From MPNO01 sp965200535 (GTDB taxonomy: Bacteria > Pseudomonadota > Alphaproteobacteria > MPNO01): a stretch of DNA of 64,000 nt. Location: the NCBI GenBank assembly GCA_965200535.1, contig CBDAUF010000002.1, positions 1,550,001-1,614,000 of the forward strand. Direction: 5' to 3'. The position numbers and the translations under genes are program-made. The notes beneath the pieces were generated by a model that was given only the letters and a program-made list of their open reading frames with translations, was not told the origin of the DNA and ran no database searches. Positions 24,899-34,019 of this stretch are shown one piece after another; the first letter of the stretch is position 1; the number at the start of each line of letters is the position of its first letter.

Positions 24899-27208
24899 TC
24901 ACCCCCGCTTCGCCTTTTTCGACCCCACCAGCCATGCGCCCAGCGCGGGCAGCAGGACAACGGCGCCGACCATGTTGACGAGGAACATGAACGTCAGCAC
25001 TGTCCCCATGTCGGCCTGGAACTTGAGCGGCGCGGCGATCCAGGTCGCCACCCCCGCCGCCAGGGTCAGGCCGGTGAGCACCACCCCCGCTCCGGTGGTG
25101 GCCAGCGTCCGCTCATAGGCCGCAGCGAAGTCGAGCCCCTCTGCCAGATGGGTGCGCAGCCGCCCGTAAATGTAGATGCCGTAATCCACCCCGATGCCCA
25201 CGCCGAGCGCCACCACCGGCAAGGTGGAAACCTTGAGGCCGATCTCCAGCAGCGCCATGAGCGCGTAGGCCAGCACCGACACCGCCGCGAGCGGCACGAC
25301 GATGCACACCGTCGCCGTCACCGAGCGGAAGGAGAGCAGGCACAGGACGATGACCGCCGAGTAGACATAGGCGAGGATCGGGAACTGCGATGCCGCCACC
25401 TCGTCGTTGGTCGCCGCCATCACCCCGACATTGCCGGAGGCGAGCCGGAAGGCAATGCGTTCGTTGGGGTTCGCCGCATTGAACTGTTTCACCGCATCGA
25501 CCGCGCGTTCGATGGTCTCGGCCTTGTGATCGGCGGTGTAGATGGAGACCGGCATCACGCTGCAGTCGAGGTTCAGCAGGCCGCTTCCGGTCGGAACCGG
25601 GGATACCGATTGCACGAGCATGTAGCGGTTGCGCGGGAGAGTCCGCCATTTGAGGCTGCCCTCGTTCCAGTTCGCGTTGATGGCGCGGGCGACGCCGGCG
25701 AGCCCGCGCACCGACTGGACGTCCTCCACGTTGCGCATATGCCATTCGAAATCGTCGAGCGTGCGCATCACCTCGTAGTCGATGCAGCCTTCCTTCACCG
25801 TCTCCGCGATCGCCGTAAGGACATCCACCCCGATCTCGAAGCTGTCGGTGATCGCGGCGGAATCCAAGTTGTACACGGAATCGGGCCGAAGCTCGGGCAC
25901 GCCGCGGTGCTCGTCGCCGACCCTGACCTCGGGAGCGTATTTCGCGCCGGCCGCGAGCAGGAGAGCGGCGGCGGCGATCACCACCGCGGCAGGCCGCCGA
26001 TGCGCGAGGCGCGCGACCCTGGACCATAGCGGCCGCAGCAGGTCGTCGCGTTCGCGCGCCCGGCGCCGCTCCGCATCGTCGGTATCGATATAGGAAAGCA
26101 ACACCGGCAGCAGCGCCAGGTTGGTCAGGATGATCGCGGCGACCCCGAGGCTCGCGGTGACCGCGATCTCCTTGATGACCTGCACCTCGATGAACGCGAT
26201 GGTGATGAAGCCCACGCAATCCGACGCCAGCGCGACCGCGCCCGGAAGCAGGAGGCGGCGGACGCTGGCCCGGGCGGCATCCAGGCCGCTGGCGCCGCGG
26301 GCCGCCTCCGCGCGCACCGAACTGACCATCTGCACCCCGTGGCTCACGCCGATCGCAAAGACGAGGAACGGCACCAGGATGGACATGGGATCGACGCCGA
26401 AGCCGAGCCCGGTCAGTCCGCCGATCTGCCAGACGACCGCGATCAGGGAACTCGCGAGCGGCGGTATCGTCAGGCGGATCGACCGCGTGTAGGCGTAGAC
26501 GAAGAGGGCGGTAACCAGGAACGCGATCCCGAAGAACAGCATGACCCGAACCGCGCCGTCCGCGATGCTGCCCACCATCGTCGCGAAGCCGATAATGTGC
26601 ACGTCCACGTCCGCGCCGGCGGCGCCGCGAATGCGCTCCAGTTCGCGCGCAACCTCCAAGTAGTCGAGCCGCTCGCCCGTCTGCGGGTGAAATTCCTGCA
26701 GCTTGGCGGCGACGATTGCGCCGGTGAAGTCGTTCGCCACCAGACGGCCGACGATCCCGGCCTTGATGATGTTTTCCCGCAGCCGGGCAAACCCGGCCTC
26801 GTCGGGCTTGAAGTCCGCCGGCAGCACATTCCCCGCGGCGACCCCGTCCTCCACCACTTCGATGAAGCGCACGTTGGGCGTGAGGATCGAGTACACCTGC
26901 GTCCGGTCCACGCCCGGCAGGAAGAATGTCGAATCGGTGACCTTCCGCAGTTCGCCCAGAAAGCCGGGCGTGAACATGTCGCCGTCGCGCGCCATCACCG
27001 CGATCAGCACGCGGTCCGCCCCGCCGAACTCGTCGCGGTACTTGAGGAAGGTCTGCATGTATTCGTGCTCGACCGGCACGAGCTTGGTGAAGCCGGTATC
27101 GACCCTCAGCCCGGTTGCGAGCCACCCCATCGCCAGAGTCGCGAGGACGAAGGCCGCGAGCACCAAGCGGCGGCGGGCGAACAGCAGCCGCTCGATACGT
27201 TCGGTCAC
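24899..27208 (-). CDS. RND/MMPL-superfamily transporter
   Basis: This 769-residue inner-membrane protein has the two-fold RND/MMPL layout: a first TM near residues 14-31, a large periplasmic loop (about 32-225), a block of TMs, a second periplasmic loop and a second TM block. Segments such as GVSHGVQMVSS and GVDYGIYIYGRL are typical of MMPL/SSD-like permeases. Such proteins move lipids or other hydrophobic compounds using the proton gradient. The start is GTG at 27208. It is the last gene of an operon with a Ycf48-like protein, DUF1329 and a DUF1302 barrel, pointing to a trans-envelope system. No membrane-fusion protein is present. Confidence 0.88.
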   Translation of the reverse strand: MTERIERLLFARRRLVLAAFVLATLAMGWLATGLRVDTGFTKLVPVEHEYMQTFLKYRDEFGGADRVLIAVMARDGDMFTPGFLGELRKVTDSTFFLPGVDRTQVYSILTPNVRFIEVVEDGVAAGNVLPADFKPDEAGFARLRENIIKAGIVGRLVANDFTGAIVAAKLQEFHPQTGERLDYLEVARELERIRGAAGADVDVHIIGFATMVGSIADGAVRVMLFFGIAFLVTALFVYAYTRSIRLTIPPLASSLIAVVWQIGGLTGLGFGVDPMSILVPFLVFAIGVSHGVQMVSSVRAEAARGASGLDAARASVRRLLLPGAVALASDCVGFITIAFIEVQVIKEIAVTASLGVAAIILTNLALLPVLLSYIDTDDAERRRARERDDLLRPLWSRVARLAHRRPAAVVIAAAALLLAAGAKYAPEVRVGDEHRGVPELRPDSVYNLDSAAITDSFEIGVDVLTAIAETVKEGCIDYEVMRTLDDFEWHMRNVEDVQSVRGLAGVARAINANWNEGSLKWRTLPRNRYMLVQSVSPVPTGSGLLNLDCSVMPVSIYTADHKAETIERAVDAVKQFNAANPNERIAFRLASGNVGVMAATNDEVAASQFPILAYVYSAVIVLCLLSFRSVTATVCIVVPLAAVSVLAYALMALLEIGLKVSTLPVVALGVGIGVDYGIYIYGRLRTHLAEGLDFAAAYERTLATTGAGVVLTGLTLAAGVATWIAAPLKFQADMGTVLTFMFLVNMVGAVVLLPALGAWLVGSKKAKRG

Positions 27209-27223
27209 GGAACGGCCTGCGCG

Positions 27224-28216
27224 TCAGTCCGGCAGGCGTGCGACACCGAACTCTCCGATCAGGAGCGCCGAGCCGTCCGCCAGCGGCAACACCGCCGAAA
27301 TGCCCTCGCGGGACGGCAGCCTGCGGGCCGTCACACTGTGCCCGCCGTCCCGGCTTGTCAGCACGCTGCCCTCCAGCCCGCCGACCACGATCGCGCCGGA
27401 AGTCAGTCTGGCCGCTCCGGTCAGGGTCGCCTGGGTATCGGCCGCGATCCTCGTCCAGGTCTCGCCGCCGTCCTCGGAGCGGAACAGATGGCCCCGGAGC
27501 CCCGTCAGAAGCACGCCGTCCCGGTCGAGCGCGAGCCCGCCAAACCACGAGCCGGCATAGGGGGAAGGCAGGGCGCGCCATGTTTGCCCGCCGTCGTCGG
27601 AACGGTAGACCGCCCCCGCCTCCGCCGCGAGGTAAAGGCGCTGCGCCGGCCCGTCACCACCTCTCGGCGCCGGAATGAGCGCGTTCAGGTGGAAATCGTC
27701 CTTGCTGACGGCGCGCGAAACCCAACTGTCGCCGCCGTCCCGGGTGGCGAGGAAATAGCCGTAGGCGCCGACGGCGAAGCCCGTGCGCTTGTCGCGAAAC
27801 CAGACGTCGAGCAGGGGGCGTTCCTCCTCCGGCGCCTCGTGCACCATCGTCCAGCGCTCGCCGCCATCGACCGTGCGCAGGATCGCCGCGTTATGCCCCA
27901 CCGCCCAGCCGAGGCGCTCGTCATGCATGTGGACGGCGGTAAGCAGGGCGCGGGTCGGCACTCTCGACTGCGTCCAGCTTGCGCCGTTGTCGGTGGACAG
28001 GAGGATGTGGCCGCGTTCGCCGACCGCGACCAGCCGCGAACCGACCGCGGCGCCGTCGAGCAGCAGGGACTCGACTGCGAGCCGCGCTTCTACCGCTTCC
28101 CCGGCGCCGGCGAGCGCCGGAGGCCCGGCCAGAATCAGGAGCGCCGCAAGAGCGCCACGGGCTCTCTCCCGCGTCCGCTTCAGCGGACGACGCTTGGGCG
28201 GACAGCGAACCGGAAT
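27224..28216 (-). CDS. Ycf48-like beta-propeller protein, probable non-ATG start
   Basis: This protein of about 330 residues has a hydrophobic signal-like segment (ALAALLILAGPPALAGAG) and repeated BNR/Ycf48-type blades, for example LLSTDNGASWTQS, LRTVDGGERWTMV, YRSDDGGQTWRAL and FRSEDGGETWTRI. It is predicted to be periplasmic. Relatives sit beside RND, DUF1329 and DUF1302 genes in many proteobacteria, with unknown function there. No ATG, GTG or TTG lies in frame near the expected start. The frame opens at the stop of the DUF1329 gene, where TAATT occupies the place of a TAATG overlap, with GAGGGA upstream. I therefore give ATT at 28216 as a tentative start; CTG inside the gene is an alternative. 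Confidence 0.75.
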   Translation of the reverse strand: MPVRCPPKRRPLKRTRERARGALAALLILAGPPALAGAGEAVEARLAVESLLLDGAAVGSRLVAVGERGHILLSTDNGASWTQSRVPTRALLTAVHMHDERLGWAVGHNAAILRTVDGGERWTMVHEAPEEERPLLDVWFRDKRTGFAVGAYGYFLATRDGGDSWVSRAVSKDDFHLNALIPAPRGGDGPAQRLYLAAEAGAVYRSDDGGQTWRALPSPYAGSWFGGLALDRDGVLLTGLRGHLFRSEDGGETWTRIAADTQATLTGAARLTSGAIVVGGLEGSVLTSRDGGHSVTARRLPSREGISAVLPLADGSALLIGEFGVARLPD

Positions 28217-29589
28217 TATCGCCGTCCCTCGCGGCGCAGGGCGGCCGGGGTGAAGTCGCGCGACTTCAGGCCCGGATCCCAGGTGCACATCGGGAACTCG
28301 TTGTCGAGACCGAAGGCGAAATAGCGCCCGGCCTGCAGGTCGGTGTGCACCTCCAGCGTCGGCCACACCAGCGGCTTTTCGTAGTAGTTGATGAGGTGGC
28401 CTTCCGACATGCGCCAGAGCTGGTCGCGGTTGTCGTAAATGTCCACCACCATGACCTGCCAGGAGTCCTCGTCGATATAGAGCGTGCGCCGTTTGTAGAT
28501 GTGGGTCGCGCCCTCCTTGAGGGTCGCCTCGACCACCCACACCCGGTGCAGTTCGTAGCGCAGCAGCTCCGGGTTGACATGCAGGGGCTTGAGAATATCG
28601 GTGAACGCGGCGTCGGCGCTGTGCAGCCGGTATGCGTTGTAGGGGACATACAGTTCCCGCTTGCCGACGAGCTTCCAGTCGTAGCGGTCTACCGCCCCGT
28701 TGAACATGTCGAACTGGTCGGCGGTGCGCAGCCCGTCGGTCGAGGTTCCGGGGTTGTCGTAGGCGATGTTCGGGGCGCGCCGCACCCGGCGCTGGCCCGG
28801 ATTGTAGGTCCAGGCGTTACGAGGTTCGCGCACCTGGTTCATGGTCTCGTGGACCACCAGGATGTCGCCCGCCAGCCGCGCCGGCGCGAGGGTCTTCTGC
28901 TTGAAGAGGACCATCGTGTTGTCGAGCTTTTCCAGCGTCATGCCGGGGAGCGAATAACGCAGTTCGATCTCCAGGCTCTGCTTGACCAGGGTGTAGGCGC
29001 CGCTGCGGGTGACCGCGGCTTGCCCGATCACGCAGGCGACCGTCTCGCCCCGGTAGCGCAGCAGGTGGTTCCACACCGCCTCCAGACCGTTCCGCGGGAT
29101 CGGGAACGGCACGCCGACGACCGCGCCGTCCACACCGTTGCCGTCGTCCACGAGCTTGGCCGTTGCGGCGGCGCTGCGGGTGGCGTCGTAGATCCGCTGC
29201 GGGGCGGACGCGCTGCGCCGGGTCGGATAGACCGGCATCCGGAAGCTCGGATAGGCCTCCAGCATGCGCTGATGGCCGACCGAGAGCCGGTCGCGGTGCT
29301 TGTCCAGATTGGAGGCGTCAATGACGAAGCGCGGCCGGTCGCCGGCGTAGGGATCGCGGTGATGCTCGCCGACGGTATAGCCGGCCGGCGGCTCGGTGAT
29401 GCCGCCGGTCCATTGCGGGATGGTGCCCTCGGCATTGCCGGCCCGTTCCCCGCCGAAGGGGGTGAGGTCCGCGCCGAGCCGGGCGATCTGGTCGGCGGAG
29501 ATCTCGGCGGATGCAGACGGCGCCAGGGCCCAGGCGAGGAGAACGGCGACGGTCAGCGGAAGCGCGGTTGCGGTCGTGGGAGCGTTCAT
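28216..29589 (-). CDS. DUF1329-domain periplasmic protein
   Basis: This 457-residue protein has a clear Sec signal peptide (about residues 1-28, ending ASAEIS). The mature protein carries the DUF1329 pattern, with early FGGERAGNAEGTIPQWTGGI and late YIDEDSWQVMVVDIYD. DUF1329 proteins are thought to share a LolA/LolB-like half-barrel fold and so may carry a hydrophobic ligand across the periplasm; that link is from memory of family annotation. The gene lies 12 bases after the DUF1302 gene and touches the Ycf48-like gene, in one operon that ends with the RND transporter. Confidence 0.88.
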   Translation of the reverse strand: MNAPTTATALPLTVAVLLAWALAPSASAEISADQIARLGADLTPFGGERAGNAEGTIPQWTGGITEPPAGYTVGEHHRDPYAGDRPRFVIDASNLDKHRDRLSVGHQRMLEAYPSFRMPVYPTRRSASAPQRIYDATRSAAATAKLVDDGNGVDGAVVGVPFPIPRNGLEAVWNHLLRYRGETVACVIGQAAVTRSGAYTLVKQSLEIELRYSLPGMTLEKLDNTMVLFKQKTLAPARLAGDILVVHETMNQVREPRNAWTYNPGQRRVRRAPNIAYDNPGTSTDGLRTADQFDMFNGAVDRYDWKLVGKRELYVPYNAYRLHSADAAFTDILKPLHVNPELLRYELHRVWVVEATLKEGATHIYKRRTLYIDEDSWQVMVVDIYDNRDQLWRMSEGHLINYYEKPLVWPTLEVHTDLQAGRYFAFGLDNEFPMCTWDPGLKSRDFTPAALRREGRR

Positions 29590-29601
29590 GGGTCTCGAGC
29601 C

Positions 29602-31608
29602 TCAGAACGAACATTTGAATGAGAGGGACACGAAGTCGCGGTCGGCCAGTTCGTTTCCGTCGCCGGCGTAGCGCGTGTAGCTGAGATCGGCCTGCCAGTT
29701 GCTCAGATAGTCCGCCCGCAGACCGATCGTGAGGGCGGTCCGCCCTTCCACGAACGGGCCGCTCGGCGTGGGGCTGTTGCCGCTCACGTCGTGCAGGAAC
29801 TGCACATAGGGGAAGAGGTTGATGCCGGCAACGGCGTTGTTGTAGTCGAGGCGCGCCGCGAGGCGGTAGCCCCACGAGGTCGCATCGGCGTCGGCCTCGC
29901 CGGCCGCGAGGATGCCGCCGGCGGGGCTCTCCAGCGGCGTGTCGGGCATGTCGTGGACGTGCATCAGCGCGGCTTCGGTGACGAACACCAGGCTGTCCGC
30001 GCCCAAGGCAGGTCCGAACACCCGGGTGGCGGTGGCCTGGACCTGGCTCACATGGCGCTCGATGTAGCCCTGAACATCCTTCGGCTGGTAGCTGGCAAGA
30101 TAAGGGGGAAGACGTTGGGAATCATTAGCGGCCAAATGCAAAGCCGTGAGCATCGGTCGCAGACCATCCTCGACCACCGTCCGTTCGGCTCTCTGCAGCG
30201 GCGCGTCGGGGCGCAGCGAGTATTCGCCCTGCAGCGCCCAGCCCGATGCGCCGATCACGGTGTTGAAGCTCACCCCGAAGAGCTGGAGGTCCTCTGGATA
30301 TTCGATGTAGTAATGCCCACCCTTCGCATACTTGTCGACCGCCAGAGCACCGGCGATCTGGGCGATTTGATTTCCGATTTCGTTTTCGATCACATCCTGT
30401 GGGGTCCCAGCGGGGAACGCATTCCTGACCGTCGAACTGACTGCACCGAAGGTATTGGACTTTCGATGACTCACCGCGCCTGCCGCCGCGACGCCGGCCT
30501 GGAGCGCTTGCGGGCTGGCTGTCCGGACGCCGATCAGGGGCAGCCGGCTGTGATAGTTGAGGAAATAGAAGCCGAATTCGGTGTGGTTGAGATCCTCGGC
30601 GAGATACCGCAGCGCCACCCCCCACTGGCTCTGTTCGTCGGGCGTGCGGTCCGGGCCGCGCACCACGCTCGCGAAATCCGGGTCGAATCTCAACCGAAAT
30701 GGGTCTCCGTGGAGGTCCATACTAATGAGCGGTGCGAGGCCCGCGAGCGGACCGGAGTCGTCATCGCGCTCCCTGAGATTGGGAATCAGCACCTTCCGCG
30801 CCCCCGGACCCGCGTAATCGGTGGTCGAGAAATAGCTGCCGACCGGGTCGATCCAGGTCTGCTGCCAGTCGAACTGGTAGAAGCCCGACACCGTCACGGC
30901 GTCCGTCGGCGCCAGCGAAACGGACGCCATGCCGACCGGAAGCAACGCCTCGCGCAGCTCCGAACCGGGCCGCCTGAGCTTGCTCACGTCGAACGGGTTG
31001 ATGGCATTGATGCCGTTGGGGATGAAGGTGCTCTCTCCCCAGTTCAGCACATGCCGGCCGATGCGCAGGTCGAGGGGCATGCCGCCGACATCGAACCCGG
31101 CGGTCATGTAGGCGTCGAGCAGTTCCAGGTCGCTTCCGACATAGTCCTTCGCCGCGTCGCTCAGCGGGGTGCGCGCCCGCTCGCCGTCCCGGTTCTCGAA
31201 GTCGATGAAGCCCGTCGTGCGGACGAACAGGCCGACATTGCCGAAGTGGACGTCGAGGTCGGCGGTAAACTTGGAGGTATTGCTGACAACGCCCCGGTCG
31301 TAGTTGAGGTTGCCGTCGTTGCCATTGATATCGGCGGCCAGTTCCCCGTCGCGCTCCTCGACCCGGAAGGTCATGCCGTGGGAAATGGTGGTATCCAGGC
31401 TCCCCTGGAACCCGTCCCCGCCGAACTCGACCGCCCGGGCCGGCGCCGCCAGCAGGAGGCCGCCGAGCAGGGCGGCGCCGAGAGCCGAAAAGACCGGGCT
31501 CTTCGCCCGCGGCGGACGGTATTCCGATGCGCGCGCTGGACATGCCGGCCGGGGCAGACGCCCGCAGCGGGGCCGCGCGGCGGTGTTGGAGTCGCCCGAA
31601 TTTGTCAT
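29602..31608 (-). CDS. DUF1302-family outer-membrane beta-barrel protein
   Basis: This 668-residue protein starts at ATG 31608 with GGGGAGAGG upstream. It has an extended N-region and then a signal-like stretch (FSALGAALLGGLLLAAPARA). The rest is rich in alternating beta-strand patterns, for example RIGRHVLNWGES and GINAINPFDVSKLRRPGSEL. The last residue is Phe (SLSFKCSF), as in outer-membrane proteins assembled by the Bam complex. DUF1302 proteins are porin-like barrels seen with DUF1329 and RND genes. It is the first gene of the four-gene operon and probably forms its outer-membrane channel. The region around 30.1-30.5 kb has lower GC, perhaps a variable surface loop. Confidence 0.87.
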   Translation of the reverse strand: MTNSGDSNTAARPRCGRLPRPACPARASEYRPPRAKSPVFSALGAALLGGLLLAAPARAVEFGGDGFQGSLDTTISHGMTFRVEERDGELAADINGNDGNLNYDRGVVSNTSKFTADLDVHFGNVGLFVRTTGFIDFENRDGERARTPLSDAAKDYVGSDLELLDAYMTAGFDVGGMPLDLRIGRHVLNWGESTFIPNGINAINPFDVSKLRRPGSELREALLPVGMASVSLAPTDAVTVSGFYQFDWQQTWIDPVGSYFSTTDYAGPGARKVLIPNLRERDDDSGPLAGLAPLISMDLHGDPFRLRFDPDFASVVRGPDRTPDEQSQWGVALRYLAEDLNHTEFGFYFLNYHSRLPLIGVRTASPQALQAGVAAAGAVSHRKSNTFGAVSSTVRNAFPAGTPQDVIENEIGNQIAQIAGALAVDKYAKGGHYYIEYPEDLQLFGVSFNTVIGASGWALQGEYSLRPDAPLQRAERTVVEDGLRPMLTALHLAANDSQRLPPYLASYQPKDVQGYIERHVSQVQATATRVFGPALGADSLVFVTEAALMHVHDMPDTPLESPAGGILAAGEADADATSWGYRLAARLDYNNAVAGINLFPYVQFLHDVSGNSPTPSGPFVEGRTALTIGLRADYLSNWQADLSYTRYAGDGNELADRDFVSLSFKCSF

Positions 31609-31904
31609 CGCCTCTCCCCGATGCGGCCCCGGTCGCAGCGCCCGCCCCATTCCGCCGCAGGCGGGGAGGCCGGGTCCGCCTTTCCAAGCATCCTAGGCCT
31701 GAACTCCCTGCGGTCCGGTATTCCGAGCCCTGCAGCCCAATTCGCCAATCCGATGGCCTGCTATGCCGGTCTGTATCGTCAATATTTCGAACGGCACCAT
31801 ATATTCCTGCAATATCGCGGCCAAGTCCAAACGGACGCGGGACCGGAACGGCGCCGCTTGCGGTATGCTCGCACCGGCCCGGCTCCGTCCTCCCGATCTC
31901 GATC
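31609..31904. promoter_or_regulatory. Divergent promoter region between DUF1302 operon and hyuA
   Basis: This 296-base gap separates the two divergent operons. Its middle (about 31735-31835) is clearly AT-richer than its surroundings and contains CAATAT twice, 33 bases apart, plus CATATATTCC. A plausible minus-strand pair TTGGCC-N17-TATGGT lies there. No gene or strong palindrome is visible. hyuA itself lacks an obvious Shine-Dalgarno. Confidence 0.4.
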
Positions 31905-34019
31905 ATGACACAGCGTCCTGAAGAGCAACGGAATAATACCCATCCGAACGCCTCCTGGCGGCTGGGTATCGATGTCGGCGGAACGTTCACCGACTTTTGT
32001 CTGGTCGATACGGCCGGGACGCAGCGCGTTCACAAGGTCCTGTCGACGCCGGACGACCCGGCGCAAGCGGTCATGCAGGGTCTCGGCGAACTCGCCCGCG
32101 CCGAGGGGCTCGCCACGGAGGCGTTTCTCGCCGCGACGGTCCGCATCGTCCACGGCACCACGGTGACGACCAACGCCGTCCTGACCGGCCGGCTGGCGAA
32201 GACCGGGCTGCTCGCCACCGCCGGCTTTCGCGACGCCCTGGCCATGCGCCGGGGCATCCGCGAACGGCTCTACGACAACAAGTACGCGGCCCCGAGGCCC
32301 ATCGTCCCGCGCCGCCTGCGTCTCCCGGTCCGCGAGCGCATGGACCGGACCGGAGCCGTGCTCCGCCCCCTCGCGCCGGAGGATGTCGATCTGGCCGCCG
32401 AAACCTTTGTCCGGGACGGTGTCGAAGCGGTGGCCGTCTGTTTCCTCCATTCGTACGCCAACGATGCGCACGAGCGCGCGGCGCTCGCCCGGCTGCGCGA
32501 GCGCGCGCCGCAAATCCGCGCCGTGGCGTCGTGCGACATCCTGCCCGAACTGCGCTACTACGAACGGACTTCGACGACCGTGCTTGCTGCCGCCGTCGGG
32601 CCGGTGTTCGGACGCTATATCGAAAGGCTGAAGCAACGCCTGTCGGAGGCCGGGTTCGGCGGGCCGCTTCTGGTGATGCAATCGAACGGCGGCGTGGCGA
32701 CGCCGGAGACCGCGGCGGCCAACCCGGCAACGACGCTACTCTCCGGCCCCGCCGCCGCACCGGCGGCCTGTCTCGGCGTGCTCGCCGGTCGCGGCGAAGA
32801 CAGCTTCATCGCCATCGACATGGGCGGGACCAGTTTCGAGGCGTCCCTCGTGCGGAACGGGGCCCCGGCGGTCACCAGAGGCGCCACGGTCAACCGTTTC
32901 GCGATGGCGCTGCCGGCGATGGACATCAAGACCATCGGCGCCGGCGGCGGTTCGATCGGCTGGATCGACGGCGGCGGACTGCTGCGGATGGGGCCAGACA
33001 GCGCCGGCGCGATGCCCGGCCCCGCCTGCTACGGTTTCGGCGGAACGCGGCCGACCTGCAGCGATGCAAATCTCGTGCTCGGCTACCTGTCGGCGGACGG
33101 TTTCGCCGGCGGGCGGATGACGCTGGACGTCGCGGCGGCGCGGGAGGCCATCGCGCGCGAAATCGCCGGCCCGCTCGGCCTCGACACGGTCGCGGCGGCG
33201 GCCGGCATGTACCGGGTGACGACCGTCGGCATGGCCTCGGCGATCCGCGAGATCTCGATCGAGCGCGGTGTGGACGCCCGCGATTTTCCGCTGGTCTGCG
33301 CCGGCGGGGCGGGCGCTCTCCACGCCGCGGCGATCGCCCGCGAACTCGGGATCCAGCGCATCGTCGTACCGCAGACGGCGTCCGTCCTGTGCGCAGCGGG
33401 GATGCTCGCGACCGACCTGCGTCATGACTTCGTGCGGTCCTTCCCCGCGCCCTTCGCTCCCGGCGCGGCGGACCTCGACCGCCTCGATGTTCTGGCCGAC
33501 GCGATGACGGCAGAGGCGCGCGCGGTCCTGACGGAAGAGCGCGTGCCTGAAGACCGCCATCGGTTCACCTATTCGCTCGATCTCCGCTACGCCGGCCAGT
33601 ATCACGAGGTGGAGGTGCCGGCGCGCGACCGCGCGATGCTGGCCGATATCGCCGCGATGACGGAGGCGTTCCATGCCGCGCACGACCGGCTGTACGGCTA
33701 CGCCCTCGCCGACGGGGACACGCCGGTCGAGATGGTCAATGTGCGACTCGCCGCCCGCGGATTGACCGACAAGCCGCAGCCGCCGCCCGCCGCCAACCCC
33801 TGCCGGCCCGCCGGGAAGGGCCGGCGCGCCGTTTACCTTCCCGACCGTGGCAGCTTCGGCGAGGTTACGGTCCACGACGGCGAAGCGCTTCCCGCCGGGT
33901 TTCGCAGCGCCGGTCCGACCATCGTCGAGACCCCGCTGACCACGGTGTTCGCACCGTCCGGTTTCGATCTCTCCGTCGACGGCTTCGGGACGATAATCCT
34001 GACGGATAGCCGCGCATGA
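31905..34019 (+). CDS. hyuA: Hydantoinase/oxoprolinase subunit A
   Basis: This 704-residue protein has the N-terminal actin-like ATPase motif RLGIDVGGTFTDFCLVD and a second phosphate-binding motif FIAIDMGGTSFEASLV. It matches hydantoinase A / 5-oxoprolinase, whose A and B subunits hydrolyse cyclic amides (N-methylhydantoin, 5-oxoproline) with ATP. Acetone carboxylase and acetophenone carboxylase share the fold, so ATP-dependent carboxylation is an alternative. Its stop overlaps the hyuB start (ATGA). The ATG at 31905 is chosen as the nearest start to the conserved motif. Confidence 0.9.
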   Translation: MTQRPEEQRNNTHPNASWRLGIDVGGTFTDFCLVDTAGTQRVHKVLSTPDDPAQAVMQGLGELARAEGLATEAFLAATVRIVHGTTVTTNAVLTGRLAKTGLLATAGFRDALAMRRGIRERLYDNKYAAPRPIVPRRLRLPVRERMDRTGAVLRPLAPEDVDLAAETFVRDGVEAVAVCFLHSYANDAHERAALARLRERAPQIRAVASCDILPELRYYERTSTTVLAAAVGPVFGRYIERLKQRLSEAGFGGPLLVMQSNGGVATPETAAANPATTLLSGPAAAPAACLGVLAGRGEDSFIAIDMGGTSFEASLVRNGAPAVTRGATVNRFAMALPAMDIKTIGAGGGSIGWIDGGGLLRMGPDSAGAMPGPACYGFGGTRPTCSDANLVLGYLSADGFAGGRMTLDVAAAREAIAREIAGPLGLDTVAAAAGMYRVTTVGMASAIREISIERGVDARDFPLVCAGGAGALHAAAIARELGIQRIVVPQTASVLCAAGMLATDLRHDFVRSFPAPFAPGAADLDRLDVLADAMTAEARAVLTEERVPEDRHRFTYSLDLRYAGQYHEVEVPARDRAMLADIAAMTEAFHAAHDRLYGYALADGDTPVEMVNVRLAARGLTDKPQPPPAANPCRPAGKGRRAVYLPDRGSFGEVTVHDGEALPAGFRSAGPTIVETPLTTVFAPSGFDLSVDGFGTIILTDSRA

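Noticed and set aside
27979..29622. Long plus-strand frame opposite the Ycf48-like and DUF1329 genes
   Set aside because: No recognisable domain; the opposite strand has signal peptides and family patterns.
31735..31835. Possible sigma-54 promoter in the DUF1302-hyuA gap
   Set aside because: GGCAC and TGC occur but their spacing is wrong for the -24/-12 pattern.
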